A stretch of 33,888 nt of DNA, taken from positions 1 to 33,888 of the forward strand of contig CAZGBU010000008.1 in assembly GCA_964523945.1 (NCBI GenBank), written 5' to 3'. Shown piece by piece: positions 1 through 6,644 of the stretch; position 1 is the stretch's first letter, and every line of letters begins with the position of its first letter. Under the pieces are notes generated by a model. The model was given only the letters and a program-made list of their open reading frames with translations. It was not told the DNA's origin and made no database searches. The DNA is from CAKTOF01 sp964523945 (GTDB lineage Bacteria; Bacillota; Clostridia; Oscillospirales; Oscillospiraceae). A program made the position numbers and the translations under genes.

Positions 1-1173
1 GGAGTTCTGATTTACCGTCTCGCTCAGCAGCTTCCAGAGGGGCAGCGTCTCAAATCTGTCGTAGGCGGGCCGGACGATCTCCAGCCGATCATAATGGGCC
101 TGGATATTGTCCAAAAACCCTTTGAATGTATTGTGGAGGAAAAACCGCACCGACAGCCGGGCAGCGTTGGGCGACAGGCCCAGGATGTAGAAGTCCATGT
201 TGGGATCCAACTGTTCTGCGTTATATTCTACACGCTCGCTGTTGCACAGGCTCTTGACCATGCCCTGCAGATCGGAAACACTGTACGGTGTGGGCGCGTC
301 AAAGGCGAACCCGGCGAAGAGGTCGGCGTAGCCGTCCCCGCCGCCCTTTGCCCAGCACACCACGGTGGCGTCCCCTATCCGGTAGACATGGTCCCGGTCG
401 GAGAGCAGATGGTTCAGGGCGGCGGTGTAGGCGAAGGCGGCAAATTTTCCGGTGGGGGCGTTGAGATTCTGTTCCTTGCCGTAAGAGCAGAAAGCCGGGG
501 CGTTGAAAGAGACCAGAGCAGCCCCGCTGGACTGGGCGCCCGCCACATTTTTGATGGCGGGATGGACGGACTCCACCGGTCCTTCCTCTCCAGTCACCAA
601 GCAGATGCCCCGGGGACCGTCCCCGGCGGCACTGTAGTGTTCCTCCCAGGCCTGCCGAACTGCCGGATCTTCGTGGACAAAGCCCTCCGCCGTGCGGAAG
701 ATCAGGTTGCCGCCGGCGAGGATGTCGTCCAGATATTCTGCCAGGGCTGGATGCGCCCGGGCCTGCTCCGGATCCCAGGTGCGGAAGAAGGCAAGCACCG
801 CCTGGGCCGGCGGAGTGTTCACGCCGCTCAGGATCGTTTCATGGAGCGCTTTGCATGCGTTAAAGCACTCCCGCGTCCGCTGAGGTTTCCCCTTGTTGTC
901 AATCCCAAGGATATAGCCGGAGTTGTCGCACAGGAAGTTGGCGGCTACGCCCACCGTCCGCTTCACCGGGGCGGGGAGGGAAATGCTCCGGGGAGCCAGA
1001 ACGGTTTTTTTGCCCCTGGGCTGCTCTGTCTGGAGGTAGAGCACCTGCTCCACCGTCCCGTCCGTACCCAGCTGCAGGGCAAAGGACACCTTTACCGGCG
1101 CCCACCCCGGCGCAGCAATCTTCCCCGCCTGTTCCAACGTCTGATAGTACTCGGCCAGCGCCTGCAGAATCAT
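1..1173 (-). CDS. cas8c: Cas8c/Csd1, type I-C CRISPR interference large subunit (partial, C-terminus off the left edge)
   Basis: The reading frame on the minus strand begins with ATG at 1173 and stays open to the window edge, giving the first 391 residues of a protein that in this family is usually about 580-640 aa. Recognisable Csd1 features are an N-terminal MILQALAEYY start, a central stretch with a YRIGDATVVCWA-type motif, and an FYILGLSPNAARLSVRFF segment followed by PLWKLLSETVN, all typical of the subtype I-C large subunit. Cas8c recognises the PAM and helps build the Cascade complex with Cas5 and Cas7. The start overlaps the cas5 stop in an ATGA arrangement, so the two are translationally coupled. 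The rest of the operon (cas7, cas4, cas1, cas2, array) would lie to the left and is not visible. Confidence 0.93.
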   Translation of the reverse strand, partial: MILQALAEYYQTLEQAGKIAAPGWAPVKVSFALQLGTDGTVEQVLYLQTEQPRGKKTVLAPRSISLPAPVKRTVGVAANFLCDNSGYILGIDNKGKPQRTRECFNACKALHETILSGVNTPPAQAVLAFFRTWDPEQARAHPALAEYLDDILAGGNLIFRTAEGFVHEDPAVRQAWEEHYSAAGDGPRGICLVTGEEGPVESVHPAIKNVAGAQSSGAALVSFNAPAFCSYGKEQNLNAPTGKFAAFAYTAALNHLLSDRDHVYRIGDATVVCWAKGGGDGYADLFAGFAFDAPTPYSVSDLQGMVKSLCNSERVEYNAEQLDPNMDFYILGLSPNAARLSVRFFLHNTFKGFLDNIQAHYDRLEIVRPAYDRFETLPLWKLLSETVNQNS

Positions 1174-1832
1174 CCCCGCACCTCCCCGCTGTTTCGGGCC
1201 GGAACATGCAATACACCGTTTTCCAGCCTGCCCCGGAAGAACAGGGGCCGGACGTCCTCCGGATCGGTGTAGTCCATGTCATAGAGCATCCACCCCAGAT
1301 CCCGGGTGCCTTTCAGCTCCTCCGGGCAGGGCGGCAGCTCCCCGCACCACCGGAACTGGGCCGGGAACTCCCGGCAGCCGAAGCAGGGCTGGTGGTAAAA
1401 CTGCCCCTTCTGGATGCGGCGCTTCACGATGTCCTGAAATTTGCCCGGGTTGTCCCCCGGTGCGGCGTTGTCCGTCATGTCAAAATGGGCTTCGATGACG
1501 TAGCGTACGTCCCGCAGCAGAAGAGAGGCCCGCTGCTGGATGTCGTCGGCAGTACATAGATACAGCGCCCCTTTGCCCCGCTCCATTACGGTACGGGCCG
1601 TGCGGGCAGAGATGGTGGACTTGACTTCGTTGCGCCGCAGATTGGTAAAGCGGATGGGGGCGCACACATGGATGCGGTCGATGACCCATCTTAGTCCGGG
1701 ATGCCAATATATGGATTCTATCAGTCCCCGGGCGGCGGAGGGTGTCATCACATCGTAGCTGACCCGCTCCACTTTCATCTCCGGCCGGGTGAACAGGGCG
1801 TAGTCCCCCCAGACCTCCAGCGAAATCGACAT
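1170..1832 (-). CDS. cas5: Cas5 of type I-C (Cas5d/Cas5c), pre-crRNA endoribonuclease and Cascade subunit
   Basis: The product has 220 aa, the usual size for Cas5d. The N-terminus SISLEVWGDYALFTRPEMKVERVSYDVMTPSAARGLIESIYWHP is characteristic, as are FTNLRRNEVKSTIS and the C-terminal KFQDIVKRRIQKGQFYHQPCFGCREFPAQF region. In type I-C, Cas5d replaces Cas6: it cuts the CRISPR repeat at the 3' base of its hairpin to leave an 11-nt 5' handle, then stays in the complex. Family catalytic residues are a Tyr and a Lys/His pair; Y42 is a plausible counterpart of the Tyr, the others I cannot assign safely. The start at 1832 is supported by AAAGGAG 9 nt upstream. A predicted promoter lies 130 bp upstream, so cas5 is probably the first gene of its own transcript rather than read through from cas3. 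Confidence 0.95.
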   Translation of the reverse strand: MSISLEVWGDYALFTRPEMKVERVSYDVMTPSAARGLIESIYWHPGLRWVIDRIHVCAPIRFTNLRRNEVKSTISARTARTVMERGKGALYLCTADDIQQRASLLLRDVRYVIEAHFDMTDNAAPGDNPGKFQDIVKRRIQKGQFYHQPCFGCREFPAQFRWCGELPPCPEELKGTRDLGWMLYDMDYTDPEDVRPLFFRGRLENGVLHVPARNSGEVRG

Positions 1833-1874
1833 GGGTATTCACTCCTTTCTCTGAACTGACTGATGTGGGGAGGG

Positions 1875-1892
1875 GGAGCGGTATACCGCTCC
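1875..1892. promoter_or_regulatory. Perfect 18-bp palindrome in the cas5 leader
   Basis: GGAGCGGTATACCGCTCC is a perfect inverted repeat lying between the predicted cas5 transcription start (about 1958) and its ATG at 1832. It could be a dimeric repressor site or form a 7-bp hairpin in the mRNA. No adjacent regulator gene is visible to pair with it. Confidence 0.5.
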
Positions 1893-1964
1893 ATAGACAG
1901 GTACGGCCTTATCGTATGCTAGAATGGACATCCAGTCTTCACCCCCCTGAGTTTGGATAATGAT

Positions 1965-1993
1965 ATCGTAGCAAAAGTCTTTATAAATTGCAA
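1965..1993 (-). promoter_or_regulatory. Predicted promoter of cas5-cas8c
   Basis: On the minus strand, TTGCAA (1993-1988) and TACGAT (1970-1965) are separated by exactly 17 bp, each matching 4 of 6 consensus bases. The start of transcription would be near 1958, giving a leader of about 125 nt before cas5. It lies immediately downstream of the PAM-marked target site of the small RNA described at 2102-2198. Other weak -10-like boxes exist in this AT-rich stretch, so the exact start is uncertain. Confidence 0.5.
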
Positions 1994-2001
1994 TATTTTA
2001 T

Positions 2002-2020
2002 TTCTATAGATGTTGAGTAT
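2002..2020 (+). promoter_or_regulatory. PAM-flanked partial protospacer matching the crRNA-like RNA (putative autorepression site)
   Basis: TTC at 2002-2004 is the known type I-C PAM, and the 16 bases that follow (2005-2020) match the 16 bases following the degenerate repeat at 2135-2150 in 14 positions. The two mismatches are at spacer positions 6 and 12, the positions that are flipped out and not read in type I crRNA-target duplexes. Similarity stops after position 16, short enough that DNA binding without cleavage would be expected. The PAM lies 9 bp upstream of the -35 box of the predicted cas5 promoter. Confidence 0.72.
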
Positions 2021-2041
2021 AAAGTATAAATTGAGTATAAA
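2013..2041. repeat. Direct repeats of TTGAGTATAAA
   Basis: TTGAGTATAAA occurs at 2013-2023 and again at 2031-2041, with an extra GTATAAA at 2024-2030 between them. The left copy overlaps the end of the partial protospacer. They may be binding sites for an unseen regulator or simple AT-rich duplication; both copies lie within the footprint that a bound Cascade complex would cover. Confidence 0.5.
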
Positions 2042-2066
2042 TTAAATATTGTGCAGAAATAATAAA

Positions 2067-2095
2067 TTGACAGGAACAGTGGTACCTGCTATCTT
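2067..2095 (+). promoter_or_regulatory. Promoter of the crRNA-like small RNA
   Basis: A perfect TTGACA (2067-2072) is followed after exactly 17 bp by TATCTT (2090-2095, 4 of 6). No protein gene lies downstream on this strand before the convergent cas3 stop, so the promoter appears dedicated to a short RNA starting near 2102. Confidence 0.7.
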
Positions 2096-2110
2096 CTATC
2101 TTAATAAGGT

Positions 2111-2134
2111 CAAGTTGCACTTGAGGATTGAAAT
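2111..2134 (+). CRISPR. Solitary degenerate type I-C repeat
   Basis: This is not an array: only one repeat-like unit is present. A short inverted repeat (CAAGT, loop TGC, ACTTG) is followed directly by AGGATTGAAAT. Canonical type I-C repeats are 32-33 nt with a longer GC-rich stem and the same 3' terminus, so this is a shortened, AU-richer relative. Confidence 0.65.
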
Positions 2135-2159
2135 TATAGTTGTTGCGTATGTCCGATTG

Positions 2160-2193
2160 GAGGCGAAACCGAGAGTATTCTCGGTTTCGCCTC
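2160..2193. terminator. 15-bp hairpin between the small RNA and the cas3 stop
   Basis: GAGGCGAAACCGAGA pairs perfectly with TCTCGGTTTCGCCTC around a 4-nt loop. On the plus strand it is followed by CATTTTAC and would end the small RNA; on the minus strand it lies 10 nt after the cas3 stop but has no T-run, so it may act as a weaker terminator or RNA-stabilising end for cas3. Confidence 0.65.
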
Positions 2194-2203
2194 ATTTTAC
2201 ACA

Positions 2204-4345
2204 TTACACAAACAACCCTTTCCCGCTGTCTGCCTCCAGGCTCAACCCAGTCTCCTGGGTGTAGAGGGACAGATCCGTCAGGAGCGCGGAGCCATCCTCC
2301 AGCCGCTCCAGCGCCCCGGCCCGGTCCAGGGCGGCGAAGTGCTGCGGATAGACGGACACCCCGTACTGTCCCAGCTGGCGGAACAGATCTCGGCCCCGCG
2401 CACCGGCGCGCAGCCGTTCAGCCAGTGCAGCGCCTGCTCCGTCTGGGATGTAGACCGTCACCGTGGGGCTGTCGATGAGGTGGAACCGCTCCGCCACGGT
2501 ACGGAAGGGGAAAAACGCCGTTTCCATCAATGGAAGGATTTGCTCTTTGTCCTGGGCCTCCTCCCCTTTCAGATCCAGTAAGGTGGAGAAATAGGTATGG
2601 ACCGCCGCCCGGGAGGCAATGTCCTCATATTGATCCAGCACCAGCCGCCCCGCGCCGATGGCGGTGCGGAACAGGGGCGGCGGCACTGTCTCACCCTGAA
2701 AGATGGTGACGACGCTCTCCCCGGTGGGACGATTCCCCTCCCGATTGCACCGGCCGGCGGCCTGAAGGATGGCGTCCAGCCCTGCTTCCTCCCGCCACAC
2801 CGCCGGGAAATCCACATCCACCCCCGCCTCGATGAGGGAGGTGGACACCACCCGGCAGGGAAGGCCGTCCCTGAGACGGCGGCGGACCTCCTCCAGCACA
2901 GCCTTGCGGTGCGCAGGGTACATCAGGGTCGACAGGTGGAAATTGCCCGCCCCCGTCAGCCGGCGGTAAACCGCTTGGGCCGCCGCCCGGGTGTTGACCA
3001 CGCACAGAGCCTGCGTCTGCATTTGCAGCTGCTCCGCCAGCGCGTCCCAGGTCAGCTGCCCTGCCCGCCGGAACGTCACCCGGCGGAATGCGTCCCACTC
3101 CGCCGGCTCCATGGGGCACAGCTCCGTGACTGGCAGCGCCGGGGCAAATTCCCGGAACAGTGGGGAGAGCGCTGGCTGGGTGGCGGTGCACAACACAGCA
3201 GAGGTGCCGTAGTGCTTTACCAATTGGGCAATCGCCCAGACGCAGGGGCGGAGATAGGGCAGCGGCAGCATCTGGGCTTCATCAAAGATGATGACGCTCC
3301 GGGCCAGATTGTGGAGCTTGCGGCATTGGGAGGGCTTACAGGCGTAGAGGGATTCGAAAAACTGCACTGCCGTGGTCACCACCACCGGCATATCCCAGGT
3401 CTCGGTGGCGTCAGCCAGTCGGATGGATTCCGGCGTGGCTTCTTCCTCCACGTCAAACAGCACGCCGGAGTGGTACTCCAACACGGCCTCCGGTCCCAGA
3501 ATTTTGCGAAATGTGTCGGCGGTTTGTTCGATGATGGAGGTATAGGGGATCACATAGATCACCCGCCGCAGCCCGCAGGCTTTCGCCTGGGCCAGGGCGA
3601 AGGCCAGAGAGACGACCGTCTTGCCGCCGCCGGTGGGCACCGTCAAAGTATACAAGCCCGGCCTTTCTTCCTGGCCCGCTTGGATGCATTGCTCCAAAAT
3701 CGCACACCGGCGGATATTCAGTGCTCCCTTGGGTGGGAACCAGCCGGACAGGTAGGTCTGGAGCCGCTCCCACAGGACTTCAACGGACGGGCCAAACCCG
3801 GTCTCATGGGCCGTCCCCGCCATAAATTCACCCGTGTCCGACCAGTCGGCGTCTACCAGGCAGGAAAAGAGCATCCGGGTGAAAAACATCCCCGCCGGCT
3901 TGTCTGCCGCGGCAGAAGCAGGGACCGCCGCTGCCGGCAGGGACAGCGCCCTGCTCCAGGCGCTGTAGTCGTCCAGCTTGCTCTGAGCTGCCCGGTTCAT
4001 ACGGCCCCAAAAAGTGCCGGAATCCGCGCTGTCGCCCCGCCCGCCGCCGTCGGGCAGACCGCCGTGGTGTCCGGCCACTGCAAAGGCAGCCAGGGGCTGT
4101 CCCGATCTGATGCATTCGAAGGCTCCGGCGGTGGCGTGGTCCACCTGCTCCGGGGATCCGCGGAGCCGCCGCTGAAACGCATCGGAGTATTTCCCAATGT
4201 CGTGGGCCAGGCCGACCAGACGGCCCTGTTCTTCTGCGCCGAATGCATTGGCAAAAGCGGCGCACCGCTCCGCTGTGCCCTCCAGATGTGCCGGAACGGT
4301 CTGCGTTCGGCCATCTTCCGCGATATGGGCCAGATAATTTGTCAT
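2204..4345 (-). CDS. cas3: Cas3, HD nuclease-helicase of type I-C
   Basis: The product has 713 aa. It starts at ATG 4345 because GGAGG sits 7 nt upstream and the HD domain begins here (MTNYLAHI); an open extension to 4678 has no family similarity. The N-terminal HD nuclease shows H20, HDIGKY with H48-D49, D69-H70 and AGHH (H93-H94). The SF2 helicase shows Walker A TVPTGGGKT (235-243), DEAQ box FDEAQ (354-358), CTATQ (386-390) and a C-terminal STSLIEAGVDVD and QAAGRCNREG (motif VI). Cas3 is recruited by Cascade after R-loop formation and degrades the target DNA strand processively. It is separated from cas5 by an island containing the crRNA-like RNA, so nuclease and Cascade genes are probably transcribed separately. 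Confidence 0.96.
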   Translation of the reverse strand: MTNYLAHIAEDGRTQTVPAHLEGTAERCAAFANAFGAEEQGRLVGLAHDIGKYSDAFQRRLRGSPEQVDHATAGAFECIRSGQPLAAFAVAGHHGGLPDGGGRGDSADSGTFWGRMNRAAQSKLDDYSAWSRALSLPAAAVPASAAADKPAGMFFTRMLFSCLVDADWSDTGEFMAGTAHETGFGPSVEVLWERLQTYLSGWFPPKGALNIRRCAILEQCIQAGQEERPGLYTLTVPTGGGKTVVSLAFALAQAKACGLRRVIYVIPYTSIIEQTADTFRKILGPEAVLEYHSGVLFDVEEEATPESIRLADATETWDMPVVVTTAVQFFESLYACKPSQCRKLHNLARSVIIFDEAQMLPLPYLRPCVWAIAQLVKHYGTSAVLCTATQPALSPLFREFAPALPVTELCPMEPAEWDAFRRVTFRRAGQLTWDALAEQLQMQTQALCVVNTRAAAQAVYRRLTGAGNFHLSTLMYPAHRKAVLEEVRRRLRDGLPCRVVSTSLIEAGVDVDFPAVWREEAGLDAILQAAGRCNREGNRPTGESVVTIFQGETVPPPLFRTAIGAGRLVLDQYEDIASRAAVHTYFSTLLDLKGEEAQDKEQILPLMETAFFPFRTVAERFHLIDSPTVTVYIPDGAGAALAERLRAGARGRDLFRQLGQYGVSVYPQHFAALDRAGALERLEDGSALLTDLSLYTQETGLSLEADSGKGLFV

Positions 4346-4377
4346 TACGCCTCCTCCATTCCTGTCGAAAATCTGCT

Positions 4378-4418
4378 GTAATGGTATTTTACAGAGCAGA
4401 CAGTCCGATAAAACGGAC
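4378..4418 (-). promoter_or_regulatory. Possible cas3 promoter region with small inverted repeats
   Basis: On the minus strand a TAAAAT box (5 of 6) lies about 45 bp upstream of the cas3 ATG without a convincing -35. Two small hairpins overlap it: GTCCG/CGGAC at 4403-4418, and an imperfect one pairing TCTGCT with AGCAGA. No match to the crRNA-like spacer was seen here. The remaining stretch up to 4580 holds nothing I can assign. Confidence 0.35.
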
Positions 4419-4580
4419 GCTGCCCCTCGATTTTTCACGCCCGCGGCACCGCCGCCGGTGCCGTGCCAATCCGGCCTTTCAAACAGTACATCGGATGTTC
4501 CTCCCTGCGGCGGGTGTGCGCTGGGTTTTCTGCCGTTATTGTAACACGTCGCGGCCCGGCTGGGAAAGATCGGGAAAGAA

Positions 4581-4610
4581 ACAGGCCACAGGAAATGACC
4601 TGTGGCCTGT
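4581..4610 (-). terminator. Rho-independent terminator of the two-pass membrane protein gene
   Basis: ACAGGCCACAGG pairs with CCTGTGGCCTGT (12 bp, 6-nt loop). On the minus strand it is followed by TTTCTTTCCC and lies 64 bp after the stop at 4675. Confidence 0.75.
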
Positions 4611-4674
4611 GCAGACAGGACTGCCCCAAATCGAACGCCGCCCCCGCCCCGGGACAGCGGGGCGGGCGGCGGTG

Positions 4675-6123
4675 TCACCCGGCACGGTTTTTGCGCCTGT
4701 GCCAGGAGAGAACGAGCACCACAATGGCCAGCACGACGATTCCCGCAGCGACTGCGATCCAGACGGCGGGGCTGATGCCGTCGGACGCGGCTGGCGCGTC
4801 GGCGTCGGCGCCATCGGGCTGTGTGATGGTCAGCGATTCGGTTTCCGTCCCCGTTTCCGGTGTACTGGCTTCTGGTGTGACGGGGACAGCATTTTCGCCA
4901 AACGCATCCGGGTCGAGCGCGAGGGCGATGCCGGAGTATGGACTGTATTCGCGCGGGCCATCCTCAAACAGCACGCGGGCGAGTTCTTCCAGCCCGGCAA
5001 GTACATGTTCGTAGCTGCCGCCCTCCGCATGAGCCATCGCGTCGCAGATGCGTGTCTGCACATCGTCCGGAAACAGCGCGGCCGCGTTCTCGCCGGCAAG
5101 CAGGCATGTCTCATCCGTATCCAGCGCCCAGCCAAGGAGCACGGCCGTTGCCGGGTCGCTGCCGTTTGGAATGCGCAGATACGACGCGGCGCTCTCGGCA
5201 AAGGCCGACTCGCTCCCTGCGCCGGTGACCAGAAGATTGACCGTCAGGCCGGCATACCGCCCAATTTCATTGCCGAGATAGCGCAGCGAGGCGAGCTGTT
5301 CGGCTGGGACCTCGGCCAAATTGGAGACCGCAGCGGGCAATGCTTCGTCGATCCGCTCAAAGACGTACACCCCGGTGCGCGGCAGCGGCGCGCTATCCGG
5401 TTCGCTGTCCGGATCCCGCAGATACTCCGCGGTGTAGGAATACGGTGGAACGTCAAACGCGCCGCTGTCAAACACGCAGACGAGCAGATGTTTCAGCCCG
5501 TTGTTGACGTGGCGGTAGACGTTGTCTGTCTCCGGCGCGGTAAAGGCGGCTTCCACCGCTGCCCGGTCCTCTTCGGTCAGTACAGCGGCCGCATCCTCGC
5601 CGCAGACCATGGCCGCTTCGTTGGTAAAAGCGGAGTAATACAGGACGATCCCATCGGCCGGACTGTCCGCGCCGTCAAACGCTGCCTGCGCCGCGGTATG
5701 CAGATCGCCCTCAGGCGGCGTCCGATACGTCCGGGACTCCGCCGAGAATACGCACAATGCGGAGCGAAACCCGGAAAAGGTTGTGAGCTCCCGTTGGAGC
5801 TGGCGATAGAGCAGGAATGCGGCGTCTGCGCCGGATTCCTGGCCGACAGGGGTGAACGAGTCAAAGAGGTAGGAAGCGGTTGCCTGCACGGTGACTGGTG
5901 CAGTGATTGTACAGACAAGAACGGCGATCAGAAGAACGGCGCAAATCAATCTGCCTGGAGTGCGGCGGCAGTACCATTTCAACGAATCGCGTTTCAGCCG
6001 CCGCATCTCCCGCGCGAATTTCGCGGATACGGGGAAAGGATCATCCGACAGGCCGGCGCAACACAGCTCAGCCGCCTCGAGCGGCGCCTGGCGCATCTTG
6101 GCATCAAATTTTTTCTCATTCAT
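4675..6123 (-). CDS. Two-pass membrane protein with a large extracytoplasmic region, possibly tandem TPM-like domains
   Basis: The product has 482 aa from ATG 6123, chosen for AGGGAGG 8 nt upstream. The frame is open further upstream only because it runs into the remnant of a sigma factor. A basic cytoplasmic N-terminus (residues 1-57) precedes a membrane segment at about 58-78; a second one near the C-terminus (about 453-475) is followed by RRKNRAG. The region between should be outside the cell. It contains two similar blocks, GEDAAAVLTEEDRAAVEAAF..VYRHVNNGLKHL and GENAAALFPDDVQTRICDAM..YEHVLAGLEELARVLFEDG, which resemble the end of TPM (YgcG/Psb32) domains. I do not recognise a named family. 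Its place directly after an ECF sigma factor suggests it may once have been that sigma factor's membrane partner. Confidence 0.75.
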   Translation of the reverse strand: MNEKKFDAKMRQAPLEAAELCCAGLSDDPFPVSAKFAREMRRLKRDSLKWYCRRTPGRLICAVLLIAVLVCTITAPVTVQATASYLFDSFTPVGQESGADAAFLLYRQLQRELTTFSGFRSALCVFSAESRTYRTPPEGDLHTAAQAAFDGADSPADGIVLYYSAFTNEAAMVCGEDAAAVLTEEDRAAVEAAFTAPETDNVYRHVNNGLKHLLVCVFDSGAFDVPPYSYTAEYLRDPDSEPDSAPLPRTGVYVFERIDEALPAAVSNLAEVPAEQLASLRYLGNEIGRYAGLTVNLLVTGAGSESAFAESAASYLRIPNGSDPATAVLLGWALDTDETCLLAGENAAALFPDDVQTRICDAMAHAEGGSYEHVLAGLEELARVLFEDGPREYSPYSGIALALDPDAFGENAVPVTPEASTPETGTETESLTITQPDGADADAPAASDGISPAVWIAVAAGIVVLAIVVLVLSWHRRKNRAG

Positions 6124-6486
6124 GGTACGAGCCTCCCTATTCTGCAGGATTCTTTGCAGTAGCTTTCGCCCGCGGGAAAGCCGCGAACAGACGGCCAATT
6201 CGGTCAGATTCAGCTGTTCGGCTATTTCTTTTGTCGGATAACCGGCCAGCTATTTCAGCTCCATCGCCGAACAGTACAGCGGCGGTGCAAAGCATGCAAC
6301 CAGTTCACGCCAGTTCGATACCGGGTCCACTTTTTTCATATGTATGCTGAACGGCGTCCGCTGCGTCCGCTTTCCGCCACAGGATGGAATGTGCGGCGCA
6401 GCGGCTTGTTGTGGTATTTATCAACCAGGAAAAAAGTGTTGCTGGTCTGCCACATTGTCCAGGGTCGCCGGAAACAGCGTAAGCAT
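6124..6486 (-). pseudogene. Decayed ECF-type RNA polymerase sigma factor
   Basis: Pieces of a sigma-70 family protein occur in order across three frames. They start at ATG 6486 (GAGGTG 5 nt upstream) with MLTLFPATLDNVADQQHFF, then LVDKYHNKPLR, then SILWRKADAADAVQHTYEK (region 2), then WRELVACFAPPLYCSAMELK, an in-frame TAG at 6250-6252, and LAGYPTKEIAEQLNLTELAVCSRLSRGRKLLQRIL (region 4 helix-turn-helix). At least three frame changes, one nonsense codon and loss of part of the linker between regions 2 and 4 make it non-functional. Two frame changes fall at T6 or A6 runs, but the TAG and the missing linker argue against simple read error. The 3' end runs in frame into the downstream membrane protein gene. 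Confidence 0.82.
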
Positions 6487-6557
6487 AAAACACCTCGCGC
6501 ACAACGGCATATATCCAATATAGCAAAATTTCCTATTCCTGTCCATGCGCGCCCCGC

Positions 6558-6586
6558 TGGAAAAGCAGCGCGGGATGTGGTATGAT
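6558..6586 (+). promoter_or_regulatory. Promoter of the phospholipase C-like gene
   Basis: TGGAAA (6558-6563) and TATGAT (6581-6586) are 17 bp apart, and a TG one base before the -10 makes it an extended -10 promoter. It lies about 60 bp upstream of the start at 6645. Confidence 0.55.
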
Positions 6587-6644
6587 AAAACCGGCCGCAG
6601 CATGCGCGCGGCCGTCGCATTTTCTTCCATCAGGAGGCGGTTTG

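Larger units (their letters stand above)
2102..2198 (+). ncRNA. crRNA-like regulatory RNA (CreR-like) predicted to guide type I-C Cascade to the cas5 promoter
   Basis: The predicted transcript of about 95 nt holds, in order: a degenerate CRISPR repeat (2111-2134) with a 5-bp hairpin CAAGT/ACTTG; an 11-nt tail AGGATTGAAAT, the length and sequence style of a type I-C 5' handle (repeats of this subtype end GTGGATTGAAAC or AAT); a spacer-like stretch 2135-2159; and a 15-bp hairpin (2160-2193) as the 3' end. The spacer pairs with a TTC-flanked site at 2005-2020 beside the cas5 promoter. Known biology: CreR-type and other crRNA-like RNAs with degenerate repeats repress cas genes in some CRISPR subtypes, using partial matches that allow binding but not cleavage. 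That this RNA is made and works so is inference. Processing by the adjacent Cas5d is expected if the hairpin is recognised. Confidence 0.75.

Noticed and set aside
2004..2204. A 66-codon open frame on the minus strand covering the island between cas3 and cas5, considered as a possible small toxin linked to the crRNA-like RNA.
   Set aside because: It begins at the cas3 stop with no ribosome site, has unremarkable composition and runs antisense to the better supported RNA. The guide match points to the cas5 promoter, not to a toxin gene.
1..4400. A CRISPR array within the window.
   Set aside because: No series of regularly spaced repeats was seen; the only repeat-like unit is the solitary degenerate one at 2111-2134. 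The array, if present, lies to the left.
4378..4580. A second target of the crRNA-like spacer upstream of cas3.
   Set aside because: No PAM-adjacent match to the first 16 spacer bases was seen on either strand by eye.
4346..4678. An N-terminal extension of Cas3 by 111 residues.
   Set aside because: The extension lacks family similarity and includes the intergenic hairpin region; a good ribosome site and the normal HD-domain start are at 4345.
2597..6162. Long plus-strand frames of about 600 codons opposite cas3 and the membrane protein.
   Set aside because: Arg/Gly/His-rich translations without motifs or ribosome sites, typical of antisense GC-rich sequence.
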